A stretch of DNA of 64,000 bases from Cervus elaphus (lineage: Eukaryota > Chordata > Mammalia > Artiodactyla > Cervidae). The stretch lies in the NCBI RefSeq assembly GCF_910594005.1, contig NC_057826.1, forward strand, positions 83,573,163 through 83,637,162. Direction: 5' to 3'. Of the stretch, positions 54,244-64,000 are shown one piece after another. Every line of letters starts with the position of its first letter. Within the stretch, counting starts at the first letter, position 1. A program made the position numbers and the translations under genes. Under the pieces are notes generated by a model. That model ran no database searches and was not told the origin of the DNA. It saw nothing but the letters and a program-made list of their open reading frames with translations.

Positions 54244-54459
54244 TGGGGTTACTTAGTGGCTCAGTGGTAAAGAATCCCCCTGCAATGCAGGAGATGCAAG
54301 TTCAATCCCTGGGTCAGAAAGATCCCCTGGAGAAGGAAATGGCAACCCACTCTGGTATCCTTGCCTGGGAAATCCCATGGACAGAGGAGTCTGGCAGGCT
54401 ATAGTCCATGGGGTTGCAAGCGTCAGACATAACTTGGCGGCTAAACCACCACCACCACC
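54244..54459 (+). mobile_element. Bov-tA SINE with TSD
   Basis: Sense copy in L1 ORF2, head GGTTACTTAGTGGCTCAGTGG at 54247, tail (CCA)5 at 54445-54459. Perfect 11-bp TSD AAAGTAGACTT at 54233-54243 and 54460-54470. Confidence 0.95.
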
Positions 54460-55051
54460 AAAGTAGACTTCAGAGCAAAAATAAATTACCAGAGACAAGA
54501 GAAGAACATTATAAAACCAACAAGACATAGAAATCCTAAATGTGAATTCACCGAAAACCAGTGATGCAAACTATGTGAAGCAAAAGCTGATAGAACTAAA
54601 AGGTAAAAATAGTCAAATCCACAATTGTAATAAAAGACTTAAATACCTCCTCTCAATAATATATATTAATTATATACAGAAAACAAGCAAGAATATAGAA
54701 TTCAACACTGTCAACCAACAGGTTCTCATCAACCTTTATAGAACACTCCACTCAACAGCAGACTATGTGTTATTTTCAAGTTGCCCACAGAACATATACC
54801 AAGATAGTCTATATCCTGGGCTAAAAAAATAAACCTCAAAAGTAAAACAACTGAGAGCATACACGGTGTGTTCTCCAATTATAATGAAACCAAACTAAAC
54901 ATCAGTAACAGAAAAATAACAAGAAAATCTCCAAACATCTAGAAACGAAGGAAGCCCCTTTTAAATAGCCCATAAGTCAAAGAGGAAGTCTCAAAGGAGA
55001 TTTCAAGATACATGGGACTCAATGAAAATGAAAATATAACATATCAAAATT

Positions 55052-55061
55052 GGGGGGGGGG
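55052..55061 (+). repeat. G10 homopolymer
   Basis: Ten G inside the L1 ORF2 remnant, an expansion not explained by L1 itself. Confidence 0.9.
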
Positions 55062-55752
55062 ACAGCTAAAGCCATACCAAAAGGTCAATTTGTAGCACTA
55101 AGTGCTGTCATTCGAAATGAGGAAAAGTCTCAAATCAATAATCTAAGTTCCCACCTCAAGAACCTCAAAAAAGAAGAGTAAAGTAAACCCAAAGCAAGTA
55201 GAAGGAAGGAAAGCATAAATATGAGTAAATTTGATGAAACTGACAACAGAAAAAAATTGAGAAAATGAACAAAGAGCTGGTTCTTTGAAAAGATCAATAG
55301 AATTTACTATTTCTAGAAAAACTCACAAAGAAAAAGAGAAAACACCAATTACCAAAATCAGAAATGAAATGAAGAGATATTACTACAGACCTACAGACAT
55401 GAAAAGCATAAAGAGAATACTACAATGAATCTATGTAAATAAATTTGCTAACTTAGATGAAATAGACCAACTCCTTAAAAAATACAAACTACCACAATCC
55501 ACCTAATATTAAATAAATCATTTGAATAGTGAATCTAAAACTATTCAAGGAAAATGAATCTATAATTTATTTTTAATTCCCAAGAAAAAAAAATCTCCAG
55601 ACTCAAATGGATTCACAAGAGAATTCTGCCAAATGGTTAAAGAAGAATTAACACCAATTCTACACAATCTCTTCCATAAAGAGGAAGATTCAACAAACTT
55701 TCAATTCTTCCAAACTGGTATATACGTTTAGTGTACTTCCTATCAAAATCTC

Positions 55753-55869
55753 TAGAGAAGGAAATGGCAACCTATTCCAGTATTCTTGCCTGGAGAATCC
55801 CATGGACAGAGGAGCTTGGCAGGCTACAGTCCATGGGGTTGCAAGAGTAGGACATGACTTAGTGAAAAA
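55753..55869 (+). mobile_element. Bov-A monomer with TSD
   Basis: A sense Bov-A unit without tRNA head, GAGAAGGAAATGGCAACC at 55756. TSD AAAATCTC at 55745-55752 and 55870-55877. It sits next to the L1 deletion junction. Confidence 0.88.
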
Positions 55870-56200
55870 AAAATCTCAGAAAGATTTTTTTGTAGACAAG
55901 ATTATTCTAAAATGTATATGAAAAGGCAAGGAACTAACATAGCTAAAACAGTTTTGAGAAAGAAGAATAAAGTGGGAGGAATCAATCTACCAGATTTCAG
56001 ACTTCTATAGCCACTGTAATCAAGGCTATATAATAAGGGCAGAAGGATAGGAATATTGGATCAATAGAACAAAACAGAGAACTGAGAAATACATCTACAC
56101 AAATATGCCAAAGTGATTTTGACAAAGATGAAAAAGCAATTTGAAGGAATAAAGACAGCCTTTTCAACAAATGGTGCGGGAGCAATTGGATATCCGGAGG

Positions 56201-56917
56201 CTTACTGGGTCAGCTTCCAGACTTGCCTGTGTTCTTAGAGAATCTAGATAATGGGTGAAATAAACGGAACATGATAAGAAGCCCAAGTGTATAAATTGCT
56301 CTATAGAATTAAAGGGATTGAGGGAAGGAGAGGAGGAAGAAGAGAAACAGAAAAGCTGGGCATTAAAAAGAGTGTTGGTGGGACATTGAGGAGCTGAGGA
56401 TGTTACAGGGCTGAGAAGACTGGAAGAGTGGCAATGGGATTTTAAGATGGGTCATCATATAGATCTCCTTGAATGCCTTATGAGAAATCCAATCTCGATT
56501 GGAATTGCTTTTATTTTTGTTTTTCTGGACTATTTTCTTTGAATTAATATCATGCTGATCCTGGGCACTGTGGGACCCCACCTAAAAATAGCGCCACACA
56601 TCCTGCCCACCTCCTCCTCCCTTCTGCTCTGTGCTACAGCTGAGTCAAGGAGCCATCCACAACATGGACAATACCGCTCCAGGCTTGACCTAGACCCTCA
56701 GAACCATCTACCTGCAAATCACGCTCCCATTCAGACCTTTACAGCCCACAAGGTGGCACAAATTTTAGGGGCTGAAAAGTAAGATGACAAGAGGGTATCT
56801 TAGGAAGGCCAGTTTTGGATAGTGATGTGATGACTAGAGAGAGCTACCACTGGGGACAAATTGTCATTTAGCACAGTGTCTGGGGCAGAGTGTAATCCAG
56901 TAAATATTTGACTGATG
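56201..56917. other. Unassigned unique sequence
   Basis: No feature recognised in about 700 bp. Purine-rich near 56310-56350. Confidence 0.35.
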
Positions 56918-57128
56918 GCTTCCCTGGTGGCTCAGTTGGTAAAGAGTCTGCCTCCAATGTGGGAGACCCAGGTTTGATCCCTGGGTGGGGAAGATCCCCT
57001 GAAGAAGGAAATGACAATCCCCTCCAGTATTCTTGCCTGGAGAATTCCATGGACAGAGAAGCCTGGTGGGTTACAGTCCATGGGGTCACAAAGAATCAGA
57101 CATGACTGCATGACTAACACTTTCCCTT
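56918..57128 (+). mobile_element. Bov-tA SINE
   Basis: A sense full-length copy: GCTTCCCTGGTGGCTCAGTTGG at 56918-56939, GGGAAGATCCCCTGAAGAAGG, and a CACTTTCCCTTTC tail. ACTGATGG occurs at 56911-56918 and 57150-57157 but is not adjacent to the tail, so a TSD is not claimed. Confidence 0.93.
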
Positions 57129-57859
57129 TCTGACCCAATCAATCACATTACTGATGGGGGTTAGAATTAAAGCAACAAAAACAGAAGAATTGACAGAGCT
57201 TGGGACCCTTGAAAAGAGTGATGGGACAAGATGACCATGAGATCTGGGGCCCTGGAGACTGGTGAGGCCTTTCATTGTAATAAAGAAGCCAGGGGGAGAC
57301 CAAAGTGGACAGGTGACCACAGTTTGGTGCCCTCTGAGCTGTGGTGCTGTTGGGTTGCCTGAGTAAAGCTGTCCAGTGGGCAGATGGACATGGGGTTCCG
57401 GGGTCCAAGAAGCAGTCTTAGAAATCTTTCCTATCAAGGTGACCTCTGGAGCAATCAAGGCAGATGGCCAAAACTCCCGGCAGACCACAGATTCCCCATT
57501 TGCTAGTCCTGGACCCATGTCCTTCCAGCAACCACACCTCCTTACCCAACCCCTTTACCCCCCACTCCCCAGGGAACAAGGCCCCCACTAAAGCCAGATA
57601 AAGAGGTTCCCCATGCTATCTGTGCTAACTCCAAAGCTGGCATGCCTAGGTTGCTTTCCAACTCTCTCCTGCTTCTTTTCCTTTGCATCTCTTTCTGCCT
57701 CTCTTTTCTCACCCTTTCTCCATCTCTCTGTCTCTGCCTTCCTCTCATATGCTCTCTCTCTCTATGCTCACTCGAACTCACAAGCCCGTATGAATTTTTA
57801 AGAGACCAAGATCTCAGGGACACTCATGGAAAGGGCTCCAGCCGACTGGCATCAGCGTT
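57129..57859. other. Unassigned, with pyrimidine tract
   Basis: A C/T-rich tract at 57655-57767 including (TC)n. The minus-strand 134-residue frame 57114-57518 has no domain. Confidence 0.4.
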
Positions 57860-58060
57860 CCTCCTTAGCCACCTTCAGTGGGTGATATATTACAGAAATA
57901 CATTAAGGAGCCGTCCCGCTGACAGCAAGCTAAGGTACTATGTCAAGGTACCAGCCCTGGGATGATGAACGCCCCCCATAGATCAGGACACCATCACTCT
58001 GATTACACTTCAGCACTGCGTGTCAGAGTGCTGCGGGGGCATGATAGACGGTGGGGATCC
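57860..58060. other. Candidate conserved non-coding block H
   Basis: Repeat-free 200-bp block with GTGATATATTACAGAAATAC, GGAGCCGTCCCGCTGACAGC and CTCTGATTACACTTCAGCAC words. Composition-based inference. Confidence 0.28.
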
Positions 58061-58224
58061 ATCACCAGCTGATGGCCCATTCCCAACACAACACTCATAT
58101 CCAGGAGATGATTTAAGAGCAGAGCTGGGACCCCTCCAAAGATGCACACACAGCAAAAGTAGACTTTTTCCTTTCTAGTAAAGGGAGAAGTTTGAGGAGA
58201 GAAACACTTTTAGAGTATGGCTTC

Positions 58225-58650
58225 AAGGTCAAGGTTTTGTAATTCAGACAATCCTGGGTTTAAATTCTGTGCACAGTCGCTCAGTCATATCTGACCCTCT
58301 GTGGCACCATGGACTGTAGCCTGCCAGTCTCCTCTGTCCATGAAATTTTCCAGGCATGAATACTGGAGTGGATTACCATTTCCTCCTCCAGTGTATCTTC
58401 CCGACCCAGAGATCAAAATTGTGTCTCTTGGATCTCATTTGCAGGTGGATTCTTTACCGCTAGCACCACCTGAGAAGCCCCGGGTTTAAATTCTAGTTCC
58501 TCTATTTAAAAGTTATGTGACATGTGGACAAAATTTCATCTGTCTGAAATCATTGCCTTGTATGAAAAATGGGGATAATCATACTAACCTTCCAGGATTA
58601 AAGTGAGGCTCAAATGAAACAACACAGGTTAAAACATACAGCACAGAGCC
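58225..58650 (+). repeat. MIR SINE split by Bov-tA
   Basis: The sense MIR left part (ATCCTGGGTTTAAATTCT) is at 58225-58268. It resumes at 58482 and continues with AAAATGGGGATAATCATAC at 58565-58583 and a CAAATGAAACAACACAGG part. Confidence 0.85.
58269..58481 (-). mobile_element. Bov-tA SINE in MIR, perfect TSD
   Basis: An antisense copy (GCACAGTCGCTCAGTCATATC at 58271; head complement GGTGGATTCTTTACCGC near 58444). Perfect 13-bp TSD GGGTTTAAATTCT at 58256-58268 and 58482-58494, made of MIR sequence. Confidence 0.96.
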
Positions 58651-58899
58651 AGCCTCAGGGTCCTGGGACCACCACCACAACCTGGTCAGCGTGCACACGG
58701 TGGGAGCAGCAAGGCCCAGCGTGCAGCTGTTAGTGGAGACCCAGGGGGCTGCAGCCTCCTGTGCATTCTCTTCTCTTGCACGACCTTAACTTTTACCTTC
58801 TTCCCTCTTCCTTTTCTGATGGCTCCAAGGCCTGTGGGAGAGATCCTGAGGACACCCATCTTCTTTCAGGATTGCCCATCAGTTCACTTCCTCATCCAT

Positions 58900-59010
58900 T
58901 CTTCATTCAGTTGATAGGTACTGAGTACCCACTAGGTACCAAACTCTGTTCTAGGCATGGAGGACACAGAAGCAAATGAAACAGAAGAAAACTCCTATCG
59001 TCATGTGCCA
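58900..59010 (-). repeat. L2-type 3' end
   Basis: GTACTGAGTACCCACTAGGTAC at 58918 and CTGTTCTAGGCATGGAGGAC near 58947 fit the antisense L2 3' end. Confidence 0.6.
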
Positions 59011-59199
59011 ACATAATGATTGAATCCTTTGATCAGTCAATCCATCTGACTGTGGGCAGTAGCCCTGCCAGAGACCACTCCAGACCCAAATGAACTATGA
59101 GATGACTATGACTTTCAACTGTGAGGTTCAAAGAGAACTGTATCGTGGCACCTCTCCAAGGGACCATAGTCATGCCCTCATCGGGTCCCAAGGAGCTGA

Positions 59200-59570
59200 A
59201 GTCTAGAGGTGGATGGTGAGTTGTCTACGGTCATGCAAGGAGCATGAGGTTGAGTCAAGGCTAGAACAGAACACAATTCCAGAACTTAAAGTTGACCTGC
59301 AGATCTCAATGAACACCAACCAATTCAATTCCTCCTCTTACAGGGTAAAGGAGCCTGTTGGCTCTTGCCATTAGAGAAATCCAGCCTCCCTGGAGAGAGA
59401 GAATACAGGAGCATGAAAAATCAGAACTTATATCATGTTCTCATAGGCTATTTCATTTATCCTCACACAGCTCTCAGTCAAGCATCACGAGCCCATTTTA
59501 CAGATAGGAAGGTTGAGGGCCAGAAGTTAAGTAGTAGGCCATGTTAATTCTGCCTTTCCTCCATACTACA
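59200..59570 (-). repeat. Antisense MIR pieces
   Basis: Weak at 59200-59285. Clearer at 59440-59560 (CCCATTTTACAGATAGGAAGG at 59491-59511). Confidence 0.6.
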
Positions 59571-59814
59571 TGCAGAAGAGTAGAAAACTGAGATTCACTG
59601 TTCTTACACGTGCACATCCTTACACACACACTTTTGATTATTTTTTCATTTTTAACATTCCATTGTGAGCATATTCCCATGTTTTTAACAATTCCTTGAT
59701 ACATGCTTTTTAAAATGTATTCTACAACATAAATATACCCTATTTTATCAATCTCTTGTTGCCATATGCCTCAGTGACTTCCAATATTTAAGTTTGGTAA
59801 ATACTGTTGTGATG

Positions 59815-59976
59815 GGGACTTCCCTGGTAGTCCAGTGGTTATCGCTCTGAGCTCCCAATGCAGAGGGCCCAGTTTCAATCCCTGGTCAGGGAACTAAATC
59901 CCACATGCTGCAACTAAGAGTTCACATGCTGCAAATAAGACCCCACACAGCCAAATAAATAAAATAATAACAACAA
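59815..59976 (+). mobile_element. CHR-1 type short SINE with TSD
   Basis: Sense head GGGGACTTCCCTGGTAGTCC near 59815, TGGTCAGGGAACTAAATCCC at 59883-59902, tail AAATAAATAAAATAATAACAAC. Perfect 10-bp TSD TGTTGTGATG at 59805-59814 and 59977-59986. Confidence 0.95.
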
Positions 59977-61204
59977 TGTTGTGATGAAAGTTCTGACTCA
60001 TCAGTGTTTTCTTATGATGAATTCCTAGAAATAGGACTGTTGAGTCAAAAAATAGTAAGACTGTTGAAATTCTTCCAGACTGTGACAATTTATGTTCCAG
60101 TTTCATCACATGGTCACTAATATTTATTTCATCATCATCATCATCAATCTCAACAATTGAACAGATGAAAATGGAATCTTGTTTTATTTTGCATTTTTTT
60201 GGCAAACAGTAAAATTAAGCATTTTTTTCATAATGTAAGTTATTTGTATGTATTATTCTGTGAATGTTTTTGCCAATTTTTCTACTGGGATTTTAGAGGG
60301 TTTTTTAAGACTTTGTAAGAGCTCTTTATATAAAAAGGTTGTTAACCTTTTGTCATTTTTTTCAATTTGTCACTTATGTTTTTATTTCTTAATGTCTTTT
60401 AAAATATATTTATGGGAGTTTTGTGTAGGTAATTTCCTTTGTGATTTCTTTCATTTCTTTTAAGTTTAGATAGGTGTTTCCCACTCTAAGATGATTTAAA
60501 TATTCACTTCTGTTTACTTCTGTTGTGGTGGGATTCTTTGTGTTTAATGCCATAATTTATCTGAAATTTACTTGAGGAAAAGATCTAAAGTGATTGTCTC
60601 CCAAGTAGTAAATTTTCTCAACATAATTGTTCATCTAACCCTTCCCCATTGATTTGCAATGTTTCTTTTTATCTCATGTGACTTTTATACCCACAGAAAG
60701 GTTGTTTTTACAGCAACGGATTCTGTGCTGTTGATACTGGGCTCTGGAGCCAGGGCCTTGCTCTACAGTCTGCTGTACAGTGACTGCTGCAGCTTTGAAA
60801 CACGTTTGAATATTGTTAAACAAACCATGTTTTCTTGCTCTTTCAAATATTTCTTAGCTATTTTTAGCTTGTTATTCTATCAGGTTCATTACCAAATTGC
60901 CAAAAGTTTCCATTGAGATTTTGATTGTAATTTTGCCTAGCTCTCATATTAGTTCAGGAAGAATGAATGTCTCCTCATTGTTCCCTTTTCTCAACCAAAA
61001 ACATGTGACATTTCTCCATTTATTCAAATCTTCTCTTACACAAAACGAATCAAGTTTTGTGGCTTTCTGCATGAAAGTCCCACAGAATTCTGAGAACCAT
61101 TCAAAGGCAGATGATGTTTTTGATTGCCTTTATCTTCAAACTGGTTATTGTGGGTATATAAGAAATTGATTTGTTTTTGTACATTTTAGCTTGCATATCA
61201 GGGG

Positions 61205-61705
61205 GGAGACTATATTCACTAGCAATGTCCTCAGTGATTATTCACAAGAAGACTAGTGACAGCAAAGAAGGGTTATGCTCCCAAGGGATTCAGTCCTCCC
61301 TTCTCTGGGGGTGTGGGGACAATCAGAAGGCACAAGAGGCCACTCCTCCAGCCATCATCAAGTCTCAGACACAGGGCAGTGGGGTCCACTGGTAGAGGAG
61401 AAAATGTAGGTGGGAGAAGAGACCACAATGATGAAAGCACCAGCTGAATGGAGAAGTGCCAGGGGATGAACTGCCACCATGAAGGTGTAGCTTCTGGAAG
61501 AGGGAAGATTGTCTAGAGAATTTCTGGAAAACATTCTGTTTATTTGGATGTGTAAGTCCTTTGGGCATAGCTAGCCCTCTTAAGAAATTCTGCAATAAAA
61601 CTCTGCACGATTCTTTAAGGTTCCTACAGTCAAACTTAGGTTTCCTTCAACTATAACTGTGTTCTGAGACTGAGCCACACGGACCCTGAGTTTATTAATG
61701 TTACC
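61205..61705 (+). mobile_element. LTR-like insert in L1
   Basis: About 500 bp without L1 similarity between two L1-like blocks. Near its right part is a TGCAATAAAACTCTGCACG segment with AATAAA at 61594-61599, as in the R region of a solo LTR. No TG...CA ends or TSD could be fixed, so the class is uncertain. Confidence 0.35.
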
Positions 61706-62010
61706 ATTCCTTTGGCCACTTTAGCAAACTCATAAATTTTAAAGGGATCTCTATTGATTCTCCATGTTTTCTAGATATATGATTATATACCCTAGAATCT
61801 ATAATAATTTTCTCTTTTTCAATAGAGAAAAAGGTGCTTTCCACCACCAGCACCACCCCTCCCCCCCTTTATGAAATTTTGCCTTGGCTAAAAGTGCTAG
61901 GAAAATGTTTTAAACAATATTATTGATGGAGGATGTTTTTGTCTTATTCCTATCTTCAGATAGGTTTTCTTTATCATATTAGGGAGCTATCTTCTCTCCT
62001 GGCTCTTTTG

Positions 62011-62244
62011 AGTTGTGTACGTCTTGTGTTTTTCCCCACTGAGAAGGGATGTTTCCATGGTCATTTCAGTGGGAAGGGAAGGGAAGCAAGTCTCTGACAA
62101 CTGCTGCCGCTTTGCCTCTGCGGATTACAGAGGAAGCACACGAGTGTTCTGATCCCCAGGGAGACCATGCTGGTGGACGGGAGGGAGAGGACCCCAGACA
62201 GCTGCTTCTTCGTCTCTCTGCGAAAGCACAGCCAGCCATCAGGA
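62011..62244. other. Unassigned sequence
   Basis: No feature recognised. Confidence 0.3.
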
Positions 62245-62447
62245 GGTCTTCCCTGGGGGTCCAGTGACTGGGACTCCGAGCTCCCAATTCAGGGTGCCCA
62301 GGTTCCATCCTTGATAACTGGATCCACATATTGCAAATAATCCCAACACTACCGAAAGATCCCACAGCCCTAACAAAAGACTCTGCATGCCACAGCTAAG
62401 ACTCGGAACAGCCAAAATAAAAATAAATGTTAAAAAAGAAAGAAAGA
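62245..62447 (+). mobile_element. CHR-1 type SINE
   Basis: Sense, degraded head GGTCTTCCCTGGGGGTCCAG at 62245-62264, ACAGCCAAAATAAAAATAAATG tail near 62407. Confidence 0.82.
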
Positions 62448-62589
62448 GGCATTTGGAAAGGCAGTTGATTTTGTGATTAACCCTGGGAAGTTGGTGCTTC
62501 TGTGGCACTTTGATTCTGAGAGATCCAGATATGTATCCCAAGTGTTTGAGGTACATAGCCAAAGCTCTCAGGAGGATGAAGCAGATGCC

Positions 62590-63126
62590 AGCAGCTTTTC
62601 ACCCTTCTTGATTCTCCATTTTCTCTCCTTTTCTTGTTTTCCTTTTCTCTCTTCTCTCTGTCTTCTCCATTTCCTTCCCCCATCTCCCGTCAGGCTTCCC
62701 AGGTGGCTCAGTAGTAAAGAATCCACCTGCCAATGCAGGAGACGCAGGTTCGATCCCTGGGTTGGGAAGATCTCCTGGAGGAGGAAATGGCAACCCACTC
62801 CAGTATTCCTGCCAGGGAAATCCTGTGGACAGCAGAGCCTGGAGGGTTACAGTCCATGGAGTGGCAAAGAGTTGGATACAACTGAGCATGCACGCACATA
62901 CGTACCCATCTCCTCTTCCTCCTTTCCCCTCTCTTTTCCTTTTCCCTCCTCTCCCTCTTCCAGCCTCCCTTGTACCTGTATCACTTCTGCCCACTGCTTT
63001 GTCTTCCTTCTACTTCAACATCTTAACTTCTCCCTACATCACCTGTTCGTTTTCCTCCCTTCTCCCCTCTCTCTTTTTCTCTCTGCCTCTTCACAGTTCA
63101 TTTTTTACTTTCTCTCTTTCCTACAG
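62590..63126 (+). repeat. Polypyrimidine tract split by Bov-tA, ending in AG
   Basis: C/T-rich blocks at 62596-62687 and 62905-63124 were continuous before the SINE inserted. The right end, TTTCTCTCTTTCCTACAG at 63109-63126, is an excellent match to a splice acceptor (pyrimidine tract, CAG). No matching exon is established downstream. Confidence 0.7.
62688..62904 (+). mobile_element. Bov-tA SINE with TSD
   Basis: Sense copy, head GGCTTCCCAGGTGGCTCAG at 62693, body GAAATGGCAACCCACTCC at 62784. TSD CCCATCTCC at 62679-62687 and 62905-62913. Confidence 0.93.
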
Positions 63127-63439
63127 AAAAAAGAAAATTAAGATGGAGAAAGAAAATAATTTGATAATGTTTGGATTGCCAAAGACTGACAGAGGCCAGG
63201 GCCATTGTGTTACCCAAACAGCAGTGCCCACATTTCTTATCAAAGCTGGACGGAAAATTTACCAAGCTCTTACCTACTCACATTTCAGGTTCAAGACCAA
63301 ACAGTCAAGTGCAGAAGGGCCAGAGGCAGGTTCCAACACAGTCTCGTCTCCTGACCACTAACCTCCCCCTCCCCACCCTCTACCCATGCCTGCCCACTTG
63401 CTCACATCTTCCCCTCCCCGCACATACCTGGCCCAGCCA
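63127..63439. other. Unassigned sequence after the acceptor-like site
   Basis: Open in one frame from the AG to about 63361, without a recognisable domain. An AGGTTC word near 63287-63292 is a weak donor candidate. Not called a gene. Confidence 0.3.
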
Positions 63440-63930
63440 CCTCTCCAGAGCCCCACAAACATGTGCAAACCCTCACTCCTACCATCCCTGGCCTATGCTC
63501 CCCTCGTCTTCACCTTCACAAATCCTCCCCAATCTCCCAAGCTGAGTTCAAATCCCACCTCTTCCAAGAAGCCATCCCTGACCACCCCAGCTATCAGAAA
63601 CTTCCTTTCTCTAAACTCCTGCGGAACCACAGGATCCCAGCACTGCAGAAACGTAAAACTCAGCATCTCCCCAAGCAAAACACATCTGCGACTTCAGGAA
63701 GCTAATGACTTACAGAAGCCAATAGTATCGATCAGCCCTTAGTGGTAAGTAACAAATGAAAATATATCCTCTGTGACTGGGAAATCGTGTATTATACTCT
63801 TTCCCATGGTTGCTCAGAGTTTATGCTTCTCAAAGTCAAGAATCACAGCTTAGCATTTTTCTTATTTCCTGAAGTAGCCAAATAGTAAATATTCAAGGAC
63901 ATGAATGAATGAATGAATTGCTAAATGATG
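63440..63930 (+). repeat. L2 LINE 3' part
   Basis: Sense order: AGTTCAAATCCCACCTCTTCC near 63545, AAGAAGCCATCCCTGACCACC near 63566, and an ATGAATGAATGAATGAATT tail at 63901-63919. Middle diverged. Confidence 0.75.
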
Positions 63931-63995
63931 GAATGAGCAGCTGAATAAATGGAGTGAGTATTTAAACAAAGGAGTGATTCAGAGAATAAATGAAT
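63898..63995 (+). repeat. Degenerate (GAAT)n tract
   Basis: Starts as (TGAA)4 at 63902-63917 and decays into GGAATGAGCAGCTGAATAAATGG-like units. Confidence 0.7.
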
Positions 63996-64000
63996 GTCTA

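Larger units (their letters stand above)
51390..56200 (+). mobile_element. Old L1M element, 5' UTR to ORF2, RT core deleted
   Basis: A sense L1M copy with parts in order: 5'-UTR-like sequence 51390-52450 (AACTTAGACTTCCACCC at 52062), ORF1 region about 52450-53480 (GAAAACTTCCCAAATC at 53188; CATCAGAAACCACAGAAGG), ORF2 endonuclease region from about 54020 (CAATTAAAGGACAGAGATTGG at 54059-54079) and later ORF2 to 55725. A deletion of roughly 1.5 kb then joins to downstream ORF2 (55726-56200), so the catalytic RT core is absent. The frame is full of stops. It lacks the 3' UTR and is split by four SINEs. Confidence 0.88.
59640..62010 (-). mobile_element. Antisense L1 remnant, split by CHR-1 and an LTR-like insert
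   Basis: The plus strand follows the complement of L1 ORF2 from its 3' part (GTAAGAGCTCTTTATATAAAAAGG at 60316) through CATTGAGATTTTGATTGTAATT at 60912-60933 and, beyond an insert, a GATGGAGGATGTTTTTGTC segment at 61926 opposite the RT region. All frames are broken. The 5' half of the element is absent. Confidence 0.7.

Noticed and set aside
62473..63141. 222-residue frame
   Set aside because: Runs through a Bov-tA SINE and a C/T tract. The translation is SINE plus Ser/Pro/Leu-rich low complexity.

Overview
The window is nuclear DNA from a bovid or other pecoran ruminant. The diagnosis rests on its repeats: BovB (RTE-class) LINE pieces, about eighteen Bov-A or Bov-tA SINE copies, cetartiodactyl CHR-type SINEs, and an artiodactyl-style L1 3' end. 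All of these lie in a background of older mammalian repeats (MIR, L2, L1M, MER5, MER20, MLT1-like). Which bovid it is cannot be decided from the sequence alone. I found no protein-coding exon, rRNA, tRNA gene, CRISPR array or bacterial-style operon that I can support. The open frames are short, lack domain architecture, or are translations of repeats.

Layout. 1-9.6 kb: old repeats, a CHR-2 SINE with target-site duplication (TSD), an AT-rich homeodomain-motif cluster (6.7-6.9 kb), a hAT MITE, a decayed antisense endogenous-retrovirus env fragment (8.1-8.8 kb) and a BovB insertion with an 11-bp TSD. 9.6-14.8 kb: mostly unique sequence plus an antisense L2 piece. 14.9-25.5 kb: L1 3' ends, Bov-A2, several Bov-tA copies, MER20, old L1M 3'-UTR-like blocks and two abnormal Bov-tA arrangements. 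25.5-31.5 kb: a conserved-looking non-coding block, and a nested set of events in which a 140-bp direct duplication flanks an L1 that itself carries a BovB copy, both insertions with TSDs. 31.5-41.5 kb: unique, gene-desert-like sequence containing the best candidate regulatory cluster (35.9-36.8 kb), a 208-bp tandem duplication and a C/T-biased stretch. 41.5-51 kb: long antisense L2 copies used as landing sites by younger SINEs and a hAT element, and a degenerate pentamer satellite. 51.4-56.2 kb: one old L1M copy from 5' UTR to ORF2, split by four SINEs and missing its reverse-transcriptase core. 56.2-64 kb: unique sequence, a MIR split by a Bov-tA with a perfect 13-bp TSD, a second (antisense) L1 carrying a CHR-1 SINE and an LTR-like insert, a polypyrimidine tract ending in a splice-acceptor-like AG, and a final L2 piece.

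Functional reading. Several 150-450 bp stretches lack repeat signatures and carry AT-rich homeodomain/POU/SOX-like words. They are inferred to be candidate conserved non-coding elements, as in an intron or a gene desert near a developmental regulator. This is inference from composition and would need alignment to other mammals. The directly visible content is the layered transposon history, several steps of which can be ordered from nested insertions and TSDs.
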